Positions 15,063 through 23,382 of a DNA stretch of 24,632 bases are shown in pieces. The notes beneath the pieces were generated by a model, which was not told the origin of the DNA, did not search any database, and was given only the letters and a program-made list of their open reading frames with translations. The DNA comes from Phycisphaerae bacterium (lineage in GTDB: Bacteria; Planctomycetota; Phycisphaerae; Phycisphaerales; SM1A02). The stretch is from assembly GCA_018665385.1 (NCBI GenBank), contig JABJDN010000132.1, positions 1 to 24,632 of the forward strand, read 5' to 3'. The position numbers were made by a program, and so were the translations under genes. How positions within the stretch are numbered: the stretch's first letter is position 1; each line of letters starts with the position of its first letter.

Positions 15063-17240
15063 ATGCCTCCAACTAAAAATATCGGAACTCCCAATAGACC
15101 CATGCCCAAAGGGCGGGCGATTGACCCAATTCGCGTACTTAGGAGGTATTGGAAAGGGATTCCGATTTGGGGAACAGTAGGTGCGATTATTGGAGCATCA
15201 GCATTTTTCTTGTTTGAAAGAATCTACCCCTTGTACACTGGCGAAGTCATGTTCGAAATTCGTGCTGGACTGACTGAATCAACTGATATCGGCACGTCAG
15301 ATACTATTAACGAAAAAATGATTGAGCGTGTTGCAGCTACGCAAGTGTATCTCATTCAAGAGCGTTCCATCTTATTAAATGCGGTGAACAACCGAGCAAT
15401 GACCGAGACAGAATGGATACAGCAATTCATTGATCAAGATACTAAAGTTCTGCTTGTAGATGATGCTGTTGACGAGTTGCTTGAAGAGATAAGCACGCCA
15501 ATTAAAAAAGGCACAAACCTATTTGGAGTGAGTTGGGCAGGGCATAAACCTAGTGATGTACCGATTATTTTAGGTTCTATTTCTCAATCCTATTTGCAAC
15601 GAACGAAAGAACTTGACGACGAAGGGTTCCGGAATAATGCAAAGTTGTTTGAGGATGAAGGGCGTAATATTAAATTTATGCTCCAGGATTTACTAGATGA
15701 CCTGCAAGCATTCATTCAAGCAAAGGGTATCACAACACTTGACGATACGCGTTTCTCAACTGCTATGTTTGAGACTCAAAAGTTAACTGAAAATTTAACT
15801 GCTACTCGGCAAGGATTAACAGCGTTAAATCAGCAATACCTTCAAGTCGCAGCAAAACTTGACGGTACGATGAGTGCAACTATGGAAGATCGCCTTGAAG
15901 CAGAACGCGATCCAATAATTATTCGGCAAGAGCAAGTGTTAGAGTCACTTGAAGCTGGTTTGCGAGCATTACGCGAGCGCCTTGATTCTTCGCACCCTCA
16001 AATTAAAGATGCTGAAATTTCTGTCCAAGCTACGACAGACCAAATTGAATCAAAAATCGAACTAATCACAAGAAGAAACCTAACCGCGATGTTGCGTGAG
16101 TTAGCTTCGACTAAAGAACAACTTCTTGTTTCGCTCGAACGTACAGAGCAAGATATCGAGATTAAAGACGCCGCGCTAAGAGATTTAGCAGCGAACCAAT
16201 CAGTGTATGAGCATATGGAATCAAGTCGGAAACAACTTGAATCTCAACGCGATGAGAATCAAAGATTGATTTCAAGTTTGCGTCTTATGCAATTGCGGGC
16301 AGATGCTAGCAGAATACGTCAAGCGACTTTGCCTGTTGAGCCCCGTGAAAAGTCCTTTCCAAAAGTTGAAATAATGATTCCAGCCGGAATTTTTCTAGGT
16401 GTTGCTTGCTTCGTAGGGATTATTTTCTTACGTGAGTTGACTGATCAGAAAATTCGAGGCGCGAGCGACGTATTTATTATTCCAGGCGCTAAGGTCGCAG
16501 GCGTACTTCCAGATATCATCGAAGATCCATCCGGAATCGAAGACCCAGAATTGGCCGTACTGCATAATAGCGAAACTGTTTTCGCAGAATCATGCAGGCA
16601 AGCATGGGCTGGCGTGAGCCGGTCAATGTCGCAACTGTCTCATCAGACCTTGCTTATTCTTTCCGCAGCGCCAGAGGCTGGGGCGACTACTATCATTGGT
16701 AATTTCGCTGCCGCTGCAGTTGCTGCAGGGCAAAGTGTTGTTGTGCTAGATTGCAACTTTAGACGGCCAAATGTAGGCAGCATGTTCGACTTTGATGATG
16801 CTTCGCTTGGAGTTGCAGATGCCTTAGCAGGAAGCGTTGAAATCACCTCAACAATTCTAACAACCGAATCGGGCATCGACGTAATTTGTGCAGGCTCGCC
16901 CGCAAACCGCTTGTTTCAGAGACTTGGAAGCGAAAAAATGAAAAGCCTGATGCAAGAGTTGCGTGCAAAATATGATTTGGTTCTCATTGATGCTCCGCCT
17001 TCAATAGTCGCAGGTGATGCAGTGTTACTTGCCAACTTAGTCGATGCAATTACACTAGTCGTTCATAGCGATAGAGATGAACGTGGCCTTGTTGCTCGTG
17101 TTCTTCGTGAACTTGGAGAATCTCGCGCTGAAATTCTGGGAGTTACATTAAACGCTGCTGTCGGCACTGTTGGTGGTTACTTCCGTAAGAATTACTTAGC
17201 TATGATTTCGTATTCAGAACAGGGCGAAGACGAAGAATAA
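15063..17240 (+). CDS. Wzz chain-length determinant fused to BY-kinase-like domain with lysine-less Walker A
   Basis: A 725-residue protein. It has a first membrane helix at about 33-51, a Wzz domain and long periplasmic coiled coil (about 195-430), a second helix at about 436-458 after a proline-containing segment, and a cytoplasmic ATPase/tyrosine kinase domain (about 505-725). Walker A' (VVVLDCNFRRP, Asp563) and Walker B (LVLIDAPP, Asp643) are intact. The Walker A loop, however, reads P537-E-A-G540-A541-T-T, with alanine where the invariant lysine should be. The C-terminal tail has three tyrosines (Y706, Y711, Y717) that could be the phosphorylated cluster. It regulates polymer chain length in the Wzz-Wzc system. 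It may be a pseudokinase or use a different ATP-binding mode. The gene follows the TPR gene by 8 bases. Confidence 0.88.
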   Translation: MPPTKNIGTPNRPMPKGRAIDPIRVLRRYWKGIPIWGTVGAIIGASAFFLFERIYPLYTGEVMFEIRAGLTESTDIGTSDTINEKMIERVAATQVYLIQERSILLNAVNNRAMTETEWIQQFIDQDTKVLLVDDAVDELLEEISTPIKKGTNLFGVSWAGHKPSDVPIILGSISQSYLQRTKELDDEGFRNNAKLFEDEGRNIKFMLQDLLDDLQAFIQAKGITTLDDTRFSTAMFETQKLTENLTATRQGLTALNQQYLQVAAKLDGTMSATMEDRLEAERDPIIIRQEQVLESLEAGLRALRERLDSSHPQIKDAEISVQATTDQIESKIELITRRNLTAMLRELASTKEQLLVSLERTEQDIEIKDAALRDLAANQSVYEHMESSRKQLESQRDENQRLISSLRLMQLRADASRIRQATLPVEPREKSFPKVEIMIPAGIFLGVACFVGIIFLRELTDQKIRGASDVFIIPGAKVAGVLPDIIEDPSGIEDPELAVLHNSETVFAESCRQAWAGVSRSMSQLSHQTLLILSAAPEAGATTIIGNFAAAAVAAGQSVVVLDCNFRRPNVGSMFDFDDASLGVADALAGSVEITSTILTTESGIDVICAGSPANRLFQRLGSEKMKSLMQELRAKYDLVLIDAPPSIVAGDAVLLANLVDAITLVVHSDRDERGLVARVLRELGESRAEILGVTLNAAVGTVGGYFRKNYLAMISYSEQGEDEE

Positions 17241-17249
17241 TAAAACACT

Positions 17250-18527
17250 ATGCAAACTGATATCACAGACCCGTTTCTCCAACTGGGATGGTTGCAATTA
17301 TTGCTTGCTTATTGGCCGGTATTTGCGGTTGCTTTTGTTACTGCAGTAGTTTGCACTCCAGTTATGAGACTTGTAGCAACTAAATATGGGATTGTAGATG
17401 CACCGGATGACGCAAGGAAACTGCATGCGAAAGTAACACCTTATCTAGGTGGCGCTGCAGTTTTTCTTGCTGTAAGTGCGGGTATTTGTATGAGCTACTC
17501 GTATGCAGTAGACCCTCATTTTCAACCGTTTCCTCATGTTGTATTGCTCGGTATGGTTGCAATTGGAGTTACAGGAATAGCTGACGACGTGCTGACATAC
17601 TTCGACCCTTGGTGGAAAGTCGCGGGGCAGTTTGTTGCTGCAGCCGCAATGGCACAACAAGGCGTTGGAACGCGGGTTGCAGAGGGTTTTTTACGAGGTA
17701 TTGCAGGAGTTCCTGAATCGGTATGTAACTATCCTCTCATCGGTGCGACAGAACTAATGCCCGATCCGATCACATTGACATACATTACTGGCCTCATAAT
17801 TATCGCTGCATTCGTATTAGGTGCATGCAACGCTGCGAATCTTCTTGATGGGTTAGATGGATTACTTTCAGGTGTTGTTGCAATCACCTGCGTCGGTTTT
17901 ATTGCAATTTCCTTGCTCATTGCGACATCTATGACAACGGCTGATTTGCAGGACATCGCTAACCATCTTCCAAAAAATATGTTTTTAAACAATAACCAAG
18001 GGCAGGGGATTACATTAGTTGGCGCTGACTTGGTGCTGAGTATTTCTGTACTCGGCGCAGTGCTTGGCTTCCTTGTGTATAACTTTAACCCAGCGTCAAT
18101 TTTTCTCGGAGATGCAGGTAGCCTCTTACTAGGCTACCTATGCATTGTGATGGCTTTAATGTTAGGCGAAAAAGGCCAAACGTATCTTGTTGTGGCTGGA
18201 TTGATTGTCTTTGCGGTACCTATTTTAGATACATTATTGGCGATTATCAGGAGAAAAATGGCAGGCAAATCCATGGCTGAGCCTGATTCGAATCACATCC
18301 ATCACATCATCAAAAGAAAAACTGGAAGTGTCAAGAAAACCGTACTTCTTCTTTATGTTGTTTCATTTGTTTTCTGTGTACTTGGAGTGGCACTTGCGTG
18401 GGCGCACATAACTGAAGCAATTCGTTCTTGGGTTATCTACCTTGTTGCAGTAGTTATCTTCGGTGGCATAAGTATATTGTCATTAAACGCTGCAAAGAAG
18501 CATGAGCAGGAAAACTCAACCCCGTAA
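17250..18527 (+). CDS. Polyprenyl-phosphate N-acetylhexosamine-1-phosphate transferase (WecA/TagO/MraY superfamily)
   Basis: A 425-residue membrane protein with about ten hydrophobic segments. It transfers a sugar-1-phosphate from a UDP-sugar to undecaprenyl phosphate, starting repeat-unit synthesis on the cytoplasmic face of the membrane. The motifs are complete: KLHAKVTPYLGGAA (58-70), the D112-D113 pair in GIADDVLT, N194-x-x-N197-x-x-D200-x-x-D203 (NAANLLDGLDGL), the FLGDAGS loop (285-291) and the HIHH motif (349-352) of the WecA branch, which separates it from MraY. A hydrophilic insert near 225-258 is somewhat longer than in WecA. The start lies 9 bases after the kinase stop. The sugar is probably GlcNAc or a related hexosamine, but cannot be read from the sequence. 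Confidence 0.92.
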   Translation: MQTDITDPFLQLGWLQLLLAYWPVFAVAFVTAVVCTPVMRLVATKYGIVDAPDDARKLHAKVTPYLGGAAVFLAVSAGICMSYSYAVDPHFQPFPHVVLLGMVAIGVTGIADDVLTYFDPWWKVAGQFVAAAAMAQQGVGTRVAEGFLRGIAGVPESVCNYPLIGATELMPDPITLTYITGLIIIAAFVLGACNAANLLDGLDGLLSGVVAITCVGFIAISLLIATSMTTADLQDIANHLPKNMFLNNNQGQGITLVGADLVLSISVLGAVLGFLVYNFNPASIFLGDAGSLLLGYLCIVMALMLGEKGQTYLVVAGLIVFAVPILDTLLAIIRRKMAGKSMAEPDSNHIHHIIKRKTGSVKKTVLLLYVVSFVFCVLGVALAWAHITEAIRSWVIYLVAVVIFGGISILSLNAAKKHEQENSTP

Positions 18528-18533
18528 AGCAAG

Positions 18534-18992
18534 ATGCAGGAAACAACAAAAATACTATTTGTTTGCATGGGGAATATCTGCAGGAGTCCTGCTGCTGAGT
18601 GTTTTTTCAGACTTGCAGTAGAAGAGTTGCATTCTAATCATACGTTTATTATTGATTCTGCAGGCACTGGTGGTTGGCATGCGGGTAATGCGCCAGATCG
18701 CAGAATGAGAGCTGCAGCCGAAAAGCGTGGGTTACAGATTTCCGGCTCTGCAAGGCAGATAACAAGCAAGGATTTAGACGTGTTCGACATTATTTTTTGC
18801 ATGGACAATGATAATTACAATGAAGTACTATCGATGGGGGGTACTCCAGAAAAAACCAAGATGCTGCTGCCATTTATTGGCTCTTCTATTAGAGAGGTCC
18901 CCGACCCATATTATGGCGGTGAGGACGGTTTTGATGATGGCATTACGTTGATTCTGGATGCAACAAAAAAACTGGCGAACATGCTTTGTTGA
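18534..18992 (+). CDS. Low-molecular-weight protein-tyrosine phosphatase (Wzb-like)
   Basis: A 152-residue cytoplasmic enzyme of normal length for the family. The catalytic P-loop C11-M-G-N-I-C-R17-S is at the N-terminus, and the general acid Asp124 lies in the DPYYGG loop. It should remove phosphate from the C-terminal tyrosines of the BY-kinase two genes upstream, setting the cycle that governs exopolysaccharide polymerisation. It starts 6 bases after the transferase stop, and is the last gene that clearly belongs to the exopolysaccharide operon; serA begins 25 bases later. Its presence suggests that tyrosine phosphorylation is working in this locus although the kinase Walker A loop is abnormal. 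Other LMW-PTP relatives such as arsenate reductases are less likely because of the CMGNICRS motif and context. Confidence 0.92.
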   Translation: MQETTKILFVCMGNICRSPAAECFFRLAVEELHSNHTFIIDSAGTGGWHAGNAPDRRMRAAAEKRGLQISGSARQITSKDLDVFDIIFCMDNDNYNEVLSMGGTPEKTKMLLPFIGSSIREVPDPYYGGEDGFDDGITLILDATKKLANMLC

Positions 18993-19017
18993 AGCAATCG
19001 TGTAAAATGTACGACTC

Positions 19018-20292
19018 ATGCAACACGACACTCTAGACAGTAATACTTGTACATCAATGCCTACCGAACAAATAAACATTTTATTGGCAGACGCTTTTGC
19101 TCCCAGCGGGGTTGATACACTTGCGTCGTTCGGTTGCAACATTTCGCATGACTCCTCATTGCAAGGTGATGCTCTACGGATAGCAATACGCGAGCACAAT
19201 CCAGCGGTTCTTATAGTGCGGTCTACTGTGGTGACAGAAGAAATGATGGACGCCTCGGAGCATTTGACGGTAATCATCAGAGCAGGTGCTGGGTACGACA
19301 CAATTGACATACAAGCCGCATCAGCAAGAGGGATTTATATTGCAAACTGTCCGGGCAAAAACGCAATTGCGGTGGCAGAATTAACTTGGGGATTAATCCT
19401 CTCATGCGACAGGAAAATTCCTTCGCAGTGCGCCGAGTTGGTAAGTGGGCGCTGGGACAAGAAAAAATATTCAAAAGCAAACGGTTTATTCGGGCGAACT
19501 ATAGGTGTTGTAGGAATCGGCGGTATTGGCAAGGAAGTTATTGCCAGGGCACATGCATTTGGAATGAATGTAGTTGCATGGTCGCGAAGCCTTACGACAG
19601 AAAAAGCAAATGAACTGGGAGTCACATGCGCTGACAATTTACTAAGTTTGGCTGCTGTTTCTGATGTGGTGTCTGTGCATCTGGCCTCTACGTCAGAAAC
19701 TGATAAAATTATTAACGCTGATTTTTTTAATGAAATGAAATCAGGTTCTATTTTTGTTAATACAAGTCGCGGGAAAGTTGTTGATGAAAAGGCTTTGCAT
19801 GAAATTGCAGGACGCAAATCAATCACTGTTGGTCTAGATGTGTACGAAAATGAGCCAAGCTCAGGAGAGAAGGTTTTCACTTCAACCCTTGCAGGGGCGC
19901 CTTTCGTATTTGGAACACACCACATTGGTGCTTCGACAAGCCAAGCGCAAGAAGCAATTGCTGACGAAGTAGTAAGGGTCGTCGCTGCATTTACTCAAGA
20001 GGGTAGAGTTTTAAACTGTGTCAATTTGAACACAGATTCAAATGCTAAGGCGTTATTGTGCGTTCGTCACAAGAATCTGCCTGGCGTACTTGCCCATGTT
20101 TTTGATGAACTCAGTCTTGCACATGTAAATGTTGAAGAAATGGACAATATTATGTATTCAGGTAATCAAGCTGCTTGTGCTCGAATACAATTAGACGCTT
20201 TGCCAAGCGCCAGCGTGATAGCAGCGATGAAAACAAACAATAATATTCTTTCAATAACTGTAACTTCCCAGAACGAAGAGATCCAAAAATGA
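19018..20292 (+). CDS. serA: D-3-phosphoglycerate dehydrogenase with C-terminal ACT domain
   Basis: A 424-residue enzyme for the first step of serine synthesis, oxidising 3-phosphoglycerate to 3-phosphohydroxypyruvate with NAD+. The NAD-binding loop GVVGIGGIG (163-171) is followed by the catalytic triad R251 (NTSRGK), E279 (YENEP) and H302 (THHIGAST). The C-terminal 80 residues (about 345-415, LLCVRHKNLPGVLAHVFDEL) form an ACT domain, which in this family binds serine and gives feedback inhibition. The first 13 residues are unusual, and a second ATG at 19057 just before the conserved start is a real alternative; neither has a clear ribosome site. It overlaps serC by 4 bases (ATGA). It lies 25 bases after the phosphatase gene, so read-through from the exopolysaccharide operon is possible. 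Confidence 0.92.
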   Translation: MQHDTLDSNTCTSMPTEQINILLADAFAPSGVDTLASFGCNISHDSSLQGDALRIAIREHNPAVLIVRSTVVTEEMMDASEHLTVIIRAGAGYDTIDIQAASARGIYIANCPGKNAIAVAELTWGLILSCDRKIPSQCAELVSGRWDKKKYSKANGLFGRTIGVVGIGGIGKEVIARAHAFGMNVVAWSRSLTTEKANELGVTCADNLLSLAAVSDVVSVHLASTSETDKIINADFFNEMKSGSIFVNTSRGKVVDEKALHEIAGRKSITVGLDVYENEPSSGEKVFTSTLAGAPFVFGTHHIGASTSQAQEAIADEVVRVVAAFTQEGRVLNCVNLNTDSNAKALLCVRHKNLPGVLAHVFDELSLAHVNVEEMDNIMYSGNQAACARIQLDALPSASVIAAMKTNNNILSITVTSQNEEIQK

Positions 20293-21386
20293 ACACATGT
20301 AGTGCAACAGATCGAATTTTAAATTTTTCAGCAGGACCAGCAACCTTGCCAGAATCCGTATTGAGACAAGCGCAAGTTGACTTGTTCAACATTGACGGTA
20401 GCGGCATCGGTATTTGTGAGCACAGCCACAGAGGCCCTGTTTTTGGTCGCGTTCTCGAAGAAGCGGTCGCAAATTGTAGGGAAGTTGGTCAAATTCCAGA
20501 TGATTTTGAAATCTTGTTTTTGCAAGGCGGTGCATCCATGCAATTCACAATGATTCCAATGAACTTCATGTTTGAAGGGCAAGTTGCAAATTACCTAGAC
20601 ACGGGTGTTTGGACGAACAAATCCATTATTGAAGCAAAGAAAATTGGACCAGTACATCTTGCATACGATGGTTCACAAACGAATTACGATCATTGCCCCG
20701 TGGATTCAGAAATTGATCTTGCTTCTGATGCATCGTATATGCACTTCTGCTCGAATAATACAATTTATGGCACACGGTTCAAATCTGTTCCAAAAACGGA
20801 TTCTCCAGTTATATGCGATATGAGTTCAGACATGTTTTCTAAGCCCATCGATTGGGACTTGTACGACATGATTTATGCGGGCGCACAAAAAAACCTTGGG
20901 CCATCAGGTGTAGTTCTTGTTGTTGTTAGAAAATCAATGTTAGAAAAATGTAGCGACAACTTACCTTCGCTCCTCAATTACAATGCTGTGGCTAAAAAAG
21001 GGTCTATGTTGAATACACCCCCGACCTTTGGCATTTACCTCATGGGCGAGGTATTCAAATGGATTCTTTCCGAAGGCGGATTACTAGAGATCGACAAACG
21101 TAACTCGCATAAAGCCGGGCTAATCTACAACGTGTTAGACTCTTGCCCAGATTTTTATACTGTTTTTGCACAAGAAGAGAGTCGCTCGTTGATGAACATC
21201 TCTTTTAAGACAATCTCTCCAGAACTGGATGCAAAACTTATAACAGAAGCAGGTACTGTGGGAATGTCTGGTCTAAAAGGGCATCGGGATCTTGGCGGAA
21301 TACGTGCTTCGATTTACAATGCCTTCCCTGTTGATGGTTGCGTTCGATTTGCTGAATTCCTGCAAACATTTGCAGCGAACAATTAA
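20289..21386 (+). CDS. serC: Phosphoserine aminotransferase
   Basis: A 365-residue PLP enzyme of normal family length that converts 3-phosphohydroxypyruvate and glutamate to O-phosphoserine. The start LNFSAGPATLPESVL, the EHSHRGP motif (44-50), Asp177 in CDMSSD and the Schiff-base Lys201 in YAGAQKNLGPSG are all as expected. Trp108 is well placed to stack on the cofactor, and the C-terminal GLKGHRDLGGIRASIYNA segment is intact. Its ATG overlaps the serA stop by four bases, so the two are translationally coupled. Its stop codon lies in the four-base TTAA that also contains the stop of the convergent DUF1015 gene. No phosphoserine phosphatase gene is visible in this window. Confidence 0.96.
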   Translation: MNTCSATDRILNFSAGPATLPESVLRQAQVDLFNIDGSGIGICEHSHRGPVFGRVLEEAVANCREVGQIPDDFEILFLQGGASMQFTMIPMNFMFEGQVANYLDTGVWTNKSIIEAKKIGPVHLAYDGSQTNYDHCPVDSEIDLASDASYMHFCSNNTIYGTRFKSVPKTDSPVICDMSSDMFSKPIDWDLYDMIYAGAQKNLGPSGVVLVVVRKSMLEKCSDNLPSLLNYNAVAKKGSMLNTPPTFGIYLMGEVFKWILSEGGLLEIDKRNSHKAGLIYNVLDSCPDFYTVFAQEESRSLMNISFKTISPELDAKLITEAGTVGMSGLKGHRDLGGIRASIYNAFPVDGCVRFAEFLQTFAANN

Positions 21387-22618
21387 TCTAGTTCGTGCAC
21401 AAATAATCCACTTCGTAGTTTTGGCTCAAACCATGTAGATTTTGGTGGCATGATGAGACCTGCATCTGCTACGCCAAGTAACTGTTCAATAGTTGTTGCG
21501 TACATGGAAAACGCAATGGCTGCATCCCCATTGTCTACTCTGCGTTCTAGTTCATCTGTACCTCGAATGCCGCCAATAAAATCAACACGTGTATCGCTAC
21601 GAGGGTCGCCAATTCCGAGTAAGGGGGCGAGCACTCTTTGTTGCACCAAGTCAACATCTAATGATGCGATTGGATCGTCTACGTCTATCGAATGAAAAAC
21701 GAGTTCATGCCATCCAGATTCTTTCCCTACATACACGCAACATGTGCCAGAAGTGCTTGGAATTGGGTTGGATGTAGGAGTGACATTGCCAACTTCTTGC
21801 AGGTTTTCTAAAAACTCATCAACGGTACTGCCTTGTAAATCAAATACTATTCTGTTGTATGGCAGAATATGAAGTTGATTAGCAGGGAAGAGTACGGTAA
21901 GGAACCAGTTGTATTCTTCTTCGCCTGTATGGTTGGGATTATTCTCTGCGAGTGTGGCTGCTGCCCTTGCTGCACTTGCGCTGCGATGGTGGCCATCAGC
22001 AACGTATGCCAGTTCGATTGATTCACAGGCGGTGCATAACTCTTCCTCGCGAATGACTCGCCAACCAGTGTGAGTGACTCCATCGTCAGCAACGAAATGA
22101 AACATCGGACGTTTATTCATTTCCTCTTCTACAATCGTATCGATTGCATGTTGCCCTTGGTATGTAAGAAAGACAGGTCCGGAATTAGCCCTCAGGCCTA
22201 ATACATGATTGGTACGGTCGTCTTCTTTGACTTGCCTTGTTTTTTCATGTTTACGTATGAGGTTGTTTTTATAGTCATCAACATGGCAACATGCAACGAG
22301 TCCGACCTGGTGATGCTCGCCCATGCATTGTCTATATAGGTAGAGCGATGATTTTTTATCCTGTTGTAAAGCGCCAGTTTCTAGCAATGTGTCGTAGTTT
22401 GAACGTGCCTTTTTGTATACAGAAGGGTCGTAGGGCGAACAATCATCAGGCAGATCAACTTCGGATCGTACAACATGCATGAAAGAATCTTCATTACCAG
22501 TGGCAATTTGCTTGGCCTCTTCTCTGCTAACAACGTCGTATGGGACAGACGAAACTTTTGGAGCATCGCTCGTTGGTGGAAAAACAGCTTTAAATGGTCG
22601 AATTCTTACATGTGTCAT
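21383..22618 (-). CDS. DUF1015 family protein
   Basis: A 411-residue protein using the ATG at 22618, which sits just before the conserved start (VRIRPFKAVFPP then SVPYDVVSREEA). Family hallmarks include IRKHEKTR (121-128) followed by KEDDR, and the D-G-H-H-R motif (208-212, YVADGHHRSASAA). No catalytic activity is established for DUF1015. The DGHHR motif resembles the one in the ParB/sulfiredoxin-fold free-serine kinases, and genes of this family often lie beside serA and serC, so a role in serine or phosphoserine metabolism is inferred. A longer reading frame starts at 22678 and overlaps a short upstream frame by 4 bases. The extra 20 residues have no counterpart known to me. Convergent with serC, the two sharing TTAA. 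Confidence 0.85.
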   Translation of the reverse strand: MTHVRIRPFKAVFPPTSDAPKVSSVPYDVVSREEAKQIATGNEDSFMHVVRSEVDLPDDCSPYDPSVYKKARSNYDTLLETGALQQDKKSSLYLYRQCMGEHHQVGLVACCHVDDYKNNLIRKHEKTRQVKEDDRTNHVLGLRANSGPVFLTYQGQHAIDTIVEEEMNKRPMFHFVADDGVTHTGWRVIREEELCTACESIELAYVADGHHRSASAARAAATLAENNPNHTGEEEYNWFLTVLFPANQLHILPYNRIVFDLQGSTVDEFLENLQEVGNVTPTSNPIPSTSGTCCVYVGKESGWHELVFHSIDVDDPIASLDVDLVQQRVLAPLLGIGDPRSDTRVDFIGGIRGTDELERRVDNGDAAIAFSMYATTIEQLLGVADAGLIMPPKSTWFEPKLRSGLFVHELD

Positions 22619-22674
22619 ATTGTAGATTGTAATAAATGAGAACTTAGGAAAGGAAGTTGGATTACACAAGCTTG

Positions 22675-22866
22675 TCATCTTTGTGCAATTAATTTGCCTT
22701 CATTTGCCCAAGTCATCTTCCGAATAGGAATAAGCAACTTGTTTTCGCCTTCAGGAAGAGTAAGGCGAAGCAAGAAGTAACCCCGAGCTAGGATGGCAGG
22801 GGCACCCCGAGGTTCAAGATCGCTGTGATCTTGATCAGCCACTGAAACCCGTTGGTAACCAACCAT
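22675..22866 (-). CDS. Possible small hypothetical protein upstream of DUF1015
   Basis: A 63-residue reading frame with no recognised family. The second half alternates basic and hydrophobic residues (RLTLPEGENKLLIPIRKMTW). Its stop overlaps an ATG (22678) that opens the longer version of the DUF1015 frame in an ATGA arrangement, which hints at an operon. Longer starts at 22887 or 22962 exist, the latter overlapping the pilin start. No ribosome binding site was found for any of them, and the stretch also has to hold the promoter and leader of the divergent pilin gene. It may equally be non-coding. Low confidence. Confidence 0.3.
   Translation of the reverse strand: MVGYQRVSVADQDHSDLEPRGAPAILARGYFLLRLTLPEGENKLLIPIRKMTWANEGKLIAQR
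22815..22833. repeat. Inverted repeat CAAGATC-GCTGT-GATCTTG
   Basis: A perfect 7-bp stem with a 5-base loop, about 68 bases before the GspG-like pilin ATG. Next to it is a second near-palindrome, GTTGG-TAA-CCAAC (22851-22863). Both could be regulator sites or leader structure of the pilin gene; nothing else supports this. Confidence 0.4.
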
Positions 22867-22900
22867 GAATGTATGGCTACCAAGCATAGGGAGCAATCGT

Positions 22901-23308
22901 ATGAACACTACCAACAAACAAAACATCATTAAACGAGGATTTACACTGATTGAAATCCTCATTGTCGTAGTTATTCTGGGAATTCTGGCAGCAGTCGTCG
23001 TTCCTCAGTTTACAAACGCTGCTGACGATGCAAACGACGCTGCATTGAGAAGCCAGTTACAAACACTACGTGGTCAAGTCGAACTATTCCGAGCGCAACA
23101 AGCCGCTGATCCAGCGCTATTAGTGACTGGATGGACAGAATTAATTGATAACGATTATCTCATGGGCGCCCCAAGCAACCCACTCACATCATCATCAACA
23201 ATTGGTGCAGCAGCTGCCGCCAATGTAGGTTGGGTATGGCGTGATAAAGGCAACGGCACCTTTGGCCTGTATGCTTGCGATTCAGCAGGTGCAGAGTACG
23301 TCGAATAA
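22901..23308 (+). CDS. Type IV pilin-like / GspG-like major pseudopilin
   Basis: A 135-residue precursor. The start at 22901 is chosen because AGGGAG (22888-22893) lies seven bases upstream and the leader then has the usual short, basic form. The class III signal is clear: G13 followed by F14-T-L-I-E18, so a prepilin peptidase would cut after Gly13, leaving Phe at +1 and the conserved Glu at +5, followed by a hydrophobic helix (IVVVILGILAAVVVPQF). The globular part is small (about 90 residues), with a WTEL segment, a Gly/Ala/Ser stretch and a late GLYACDSAG, resembling short planctomycete pseudopilins. It should be assembled by a type II secretion or type IV pilus-like machine. It is followed by a strong terminator. 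Confidence 0.9.
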   Translation: MNTTNKQNIIKRGFTLIEILIVVVILGILAAVVVPQFTNAADDANDAALRSQLQTLRGQVELFRAQQAADPALLVTGWTELIDNDYLMGAPSNPLTSSSTIGAAAAANVGWVWRDKGNGTFGLYACDSAGAEYVE

Positions 23309-23344
23309 CAGAGCACTCCCTATCCCCTCGGGTAGATATATTCA

Positions 23345-23382
23345 AGCGGAACACGCGATGGAGGTCGTGTGTTCCGCTTTTT
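23345..23382 (+). terminator. Strong intrinsic terminator after the GspG-like gene
   Basis: A 14-bp stem, AGCGGAACACGCGA (23345-23358) paired with TCGTGTGTTCCGCT (23365-23378), has one G-T wobble and a six-base loop, and is followed by TTTTTCTT. It starts 36 bases after the pilin stop. It should end most transcripts from the pilin promoter, leaving the next genes weakly expressed by read-through or from their own promoter in the following 125 bases. Confidence 0.9.

Noticed and set aside
18993..19017. Promoter for serA with a TAAAAT -10 element at 19003-19008
   Set aside because: No matching -35 element at the right spacing, so it cannot be supported over plain read-through.
19335..19925. 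196-residue minus-strand frame opposite serA
   Set aside because: Fully antisense to conserved SerA motifs, with no recognisable domain.
22679..22900. Cyclic di-GMP (GEMM) riboswitch before the pilin gene
   Set aside because: Sought because pilins are often so controlled, but the conserved core sequences of the class I riboswitch are not present.
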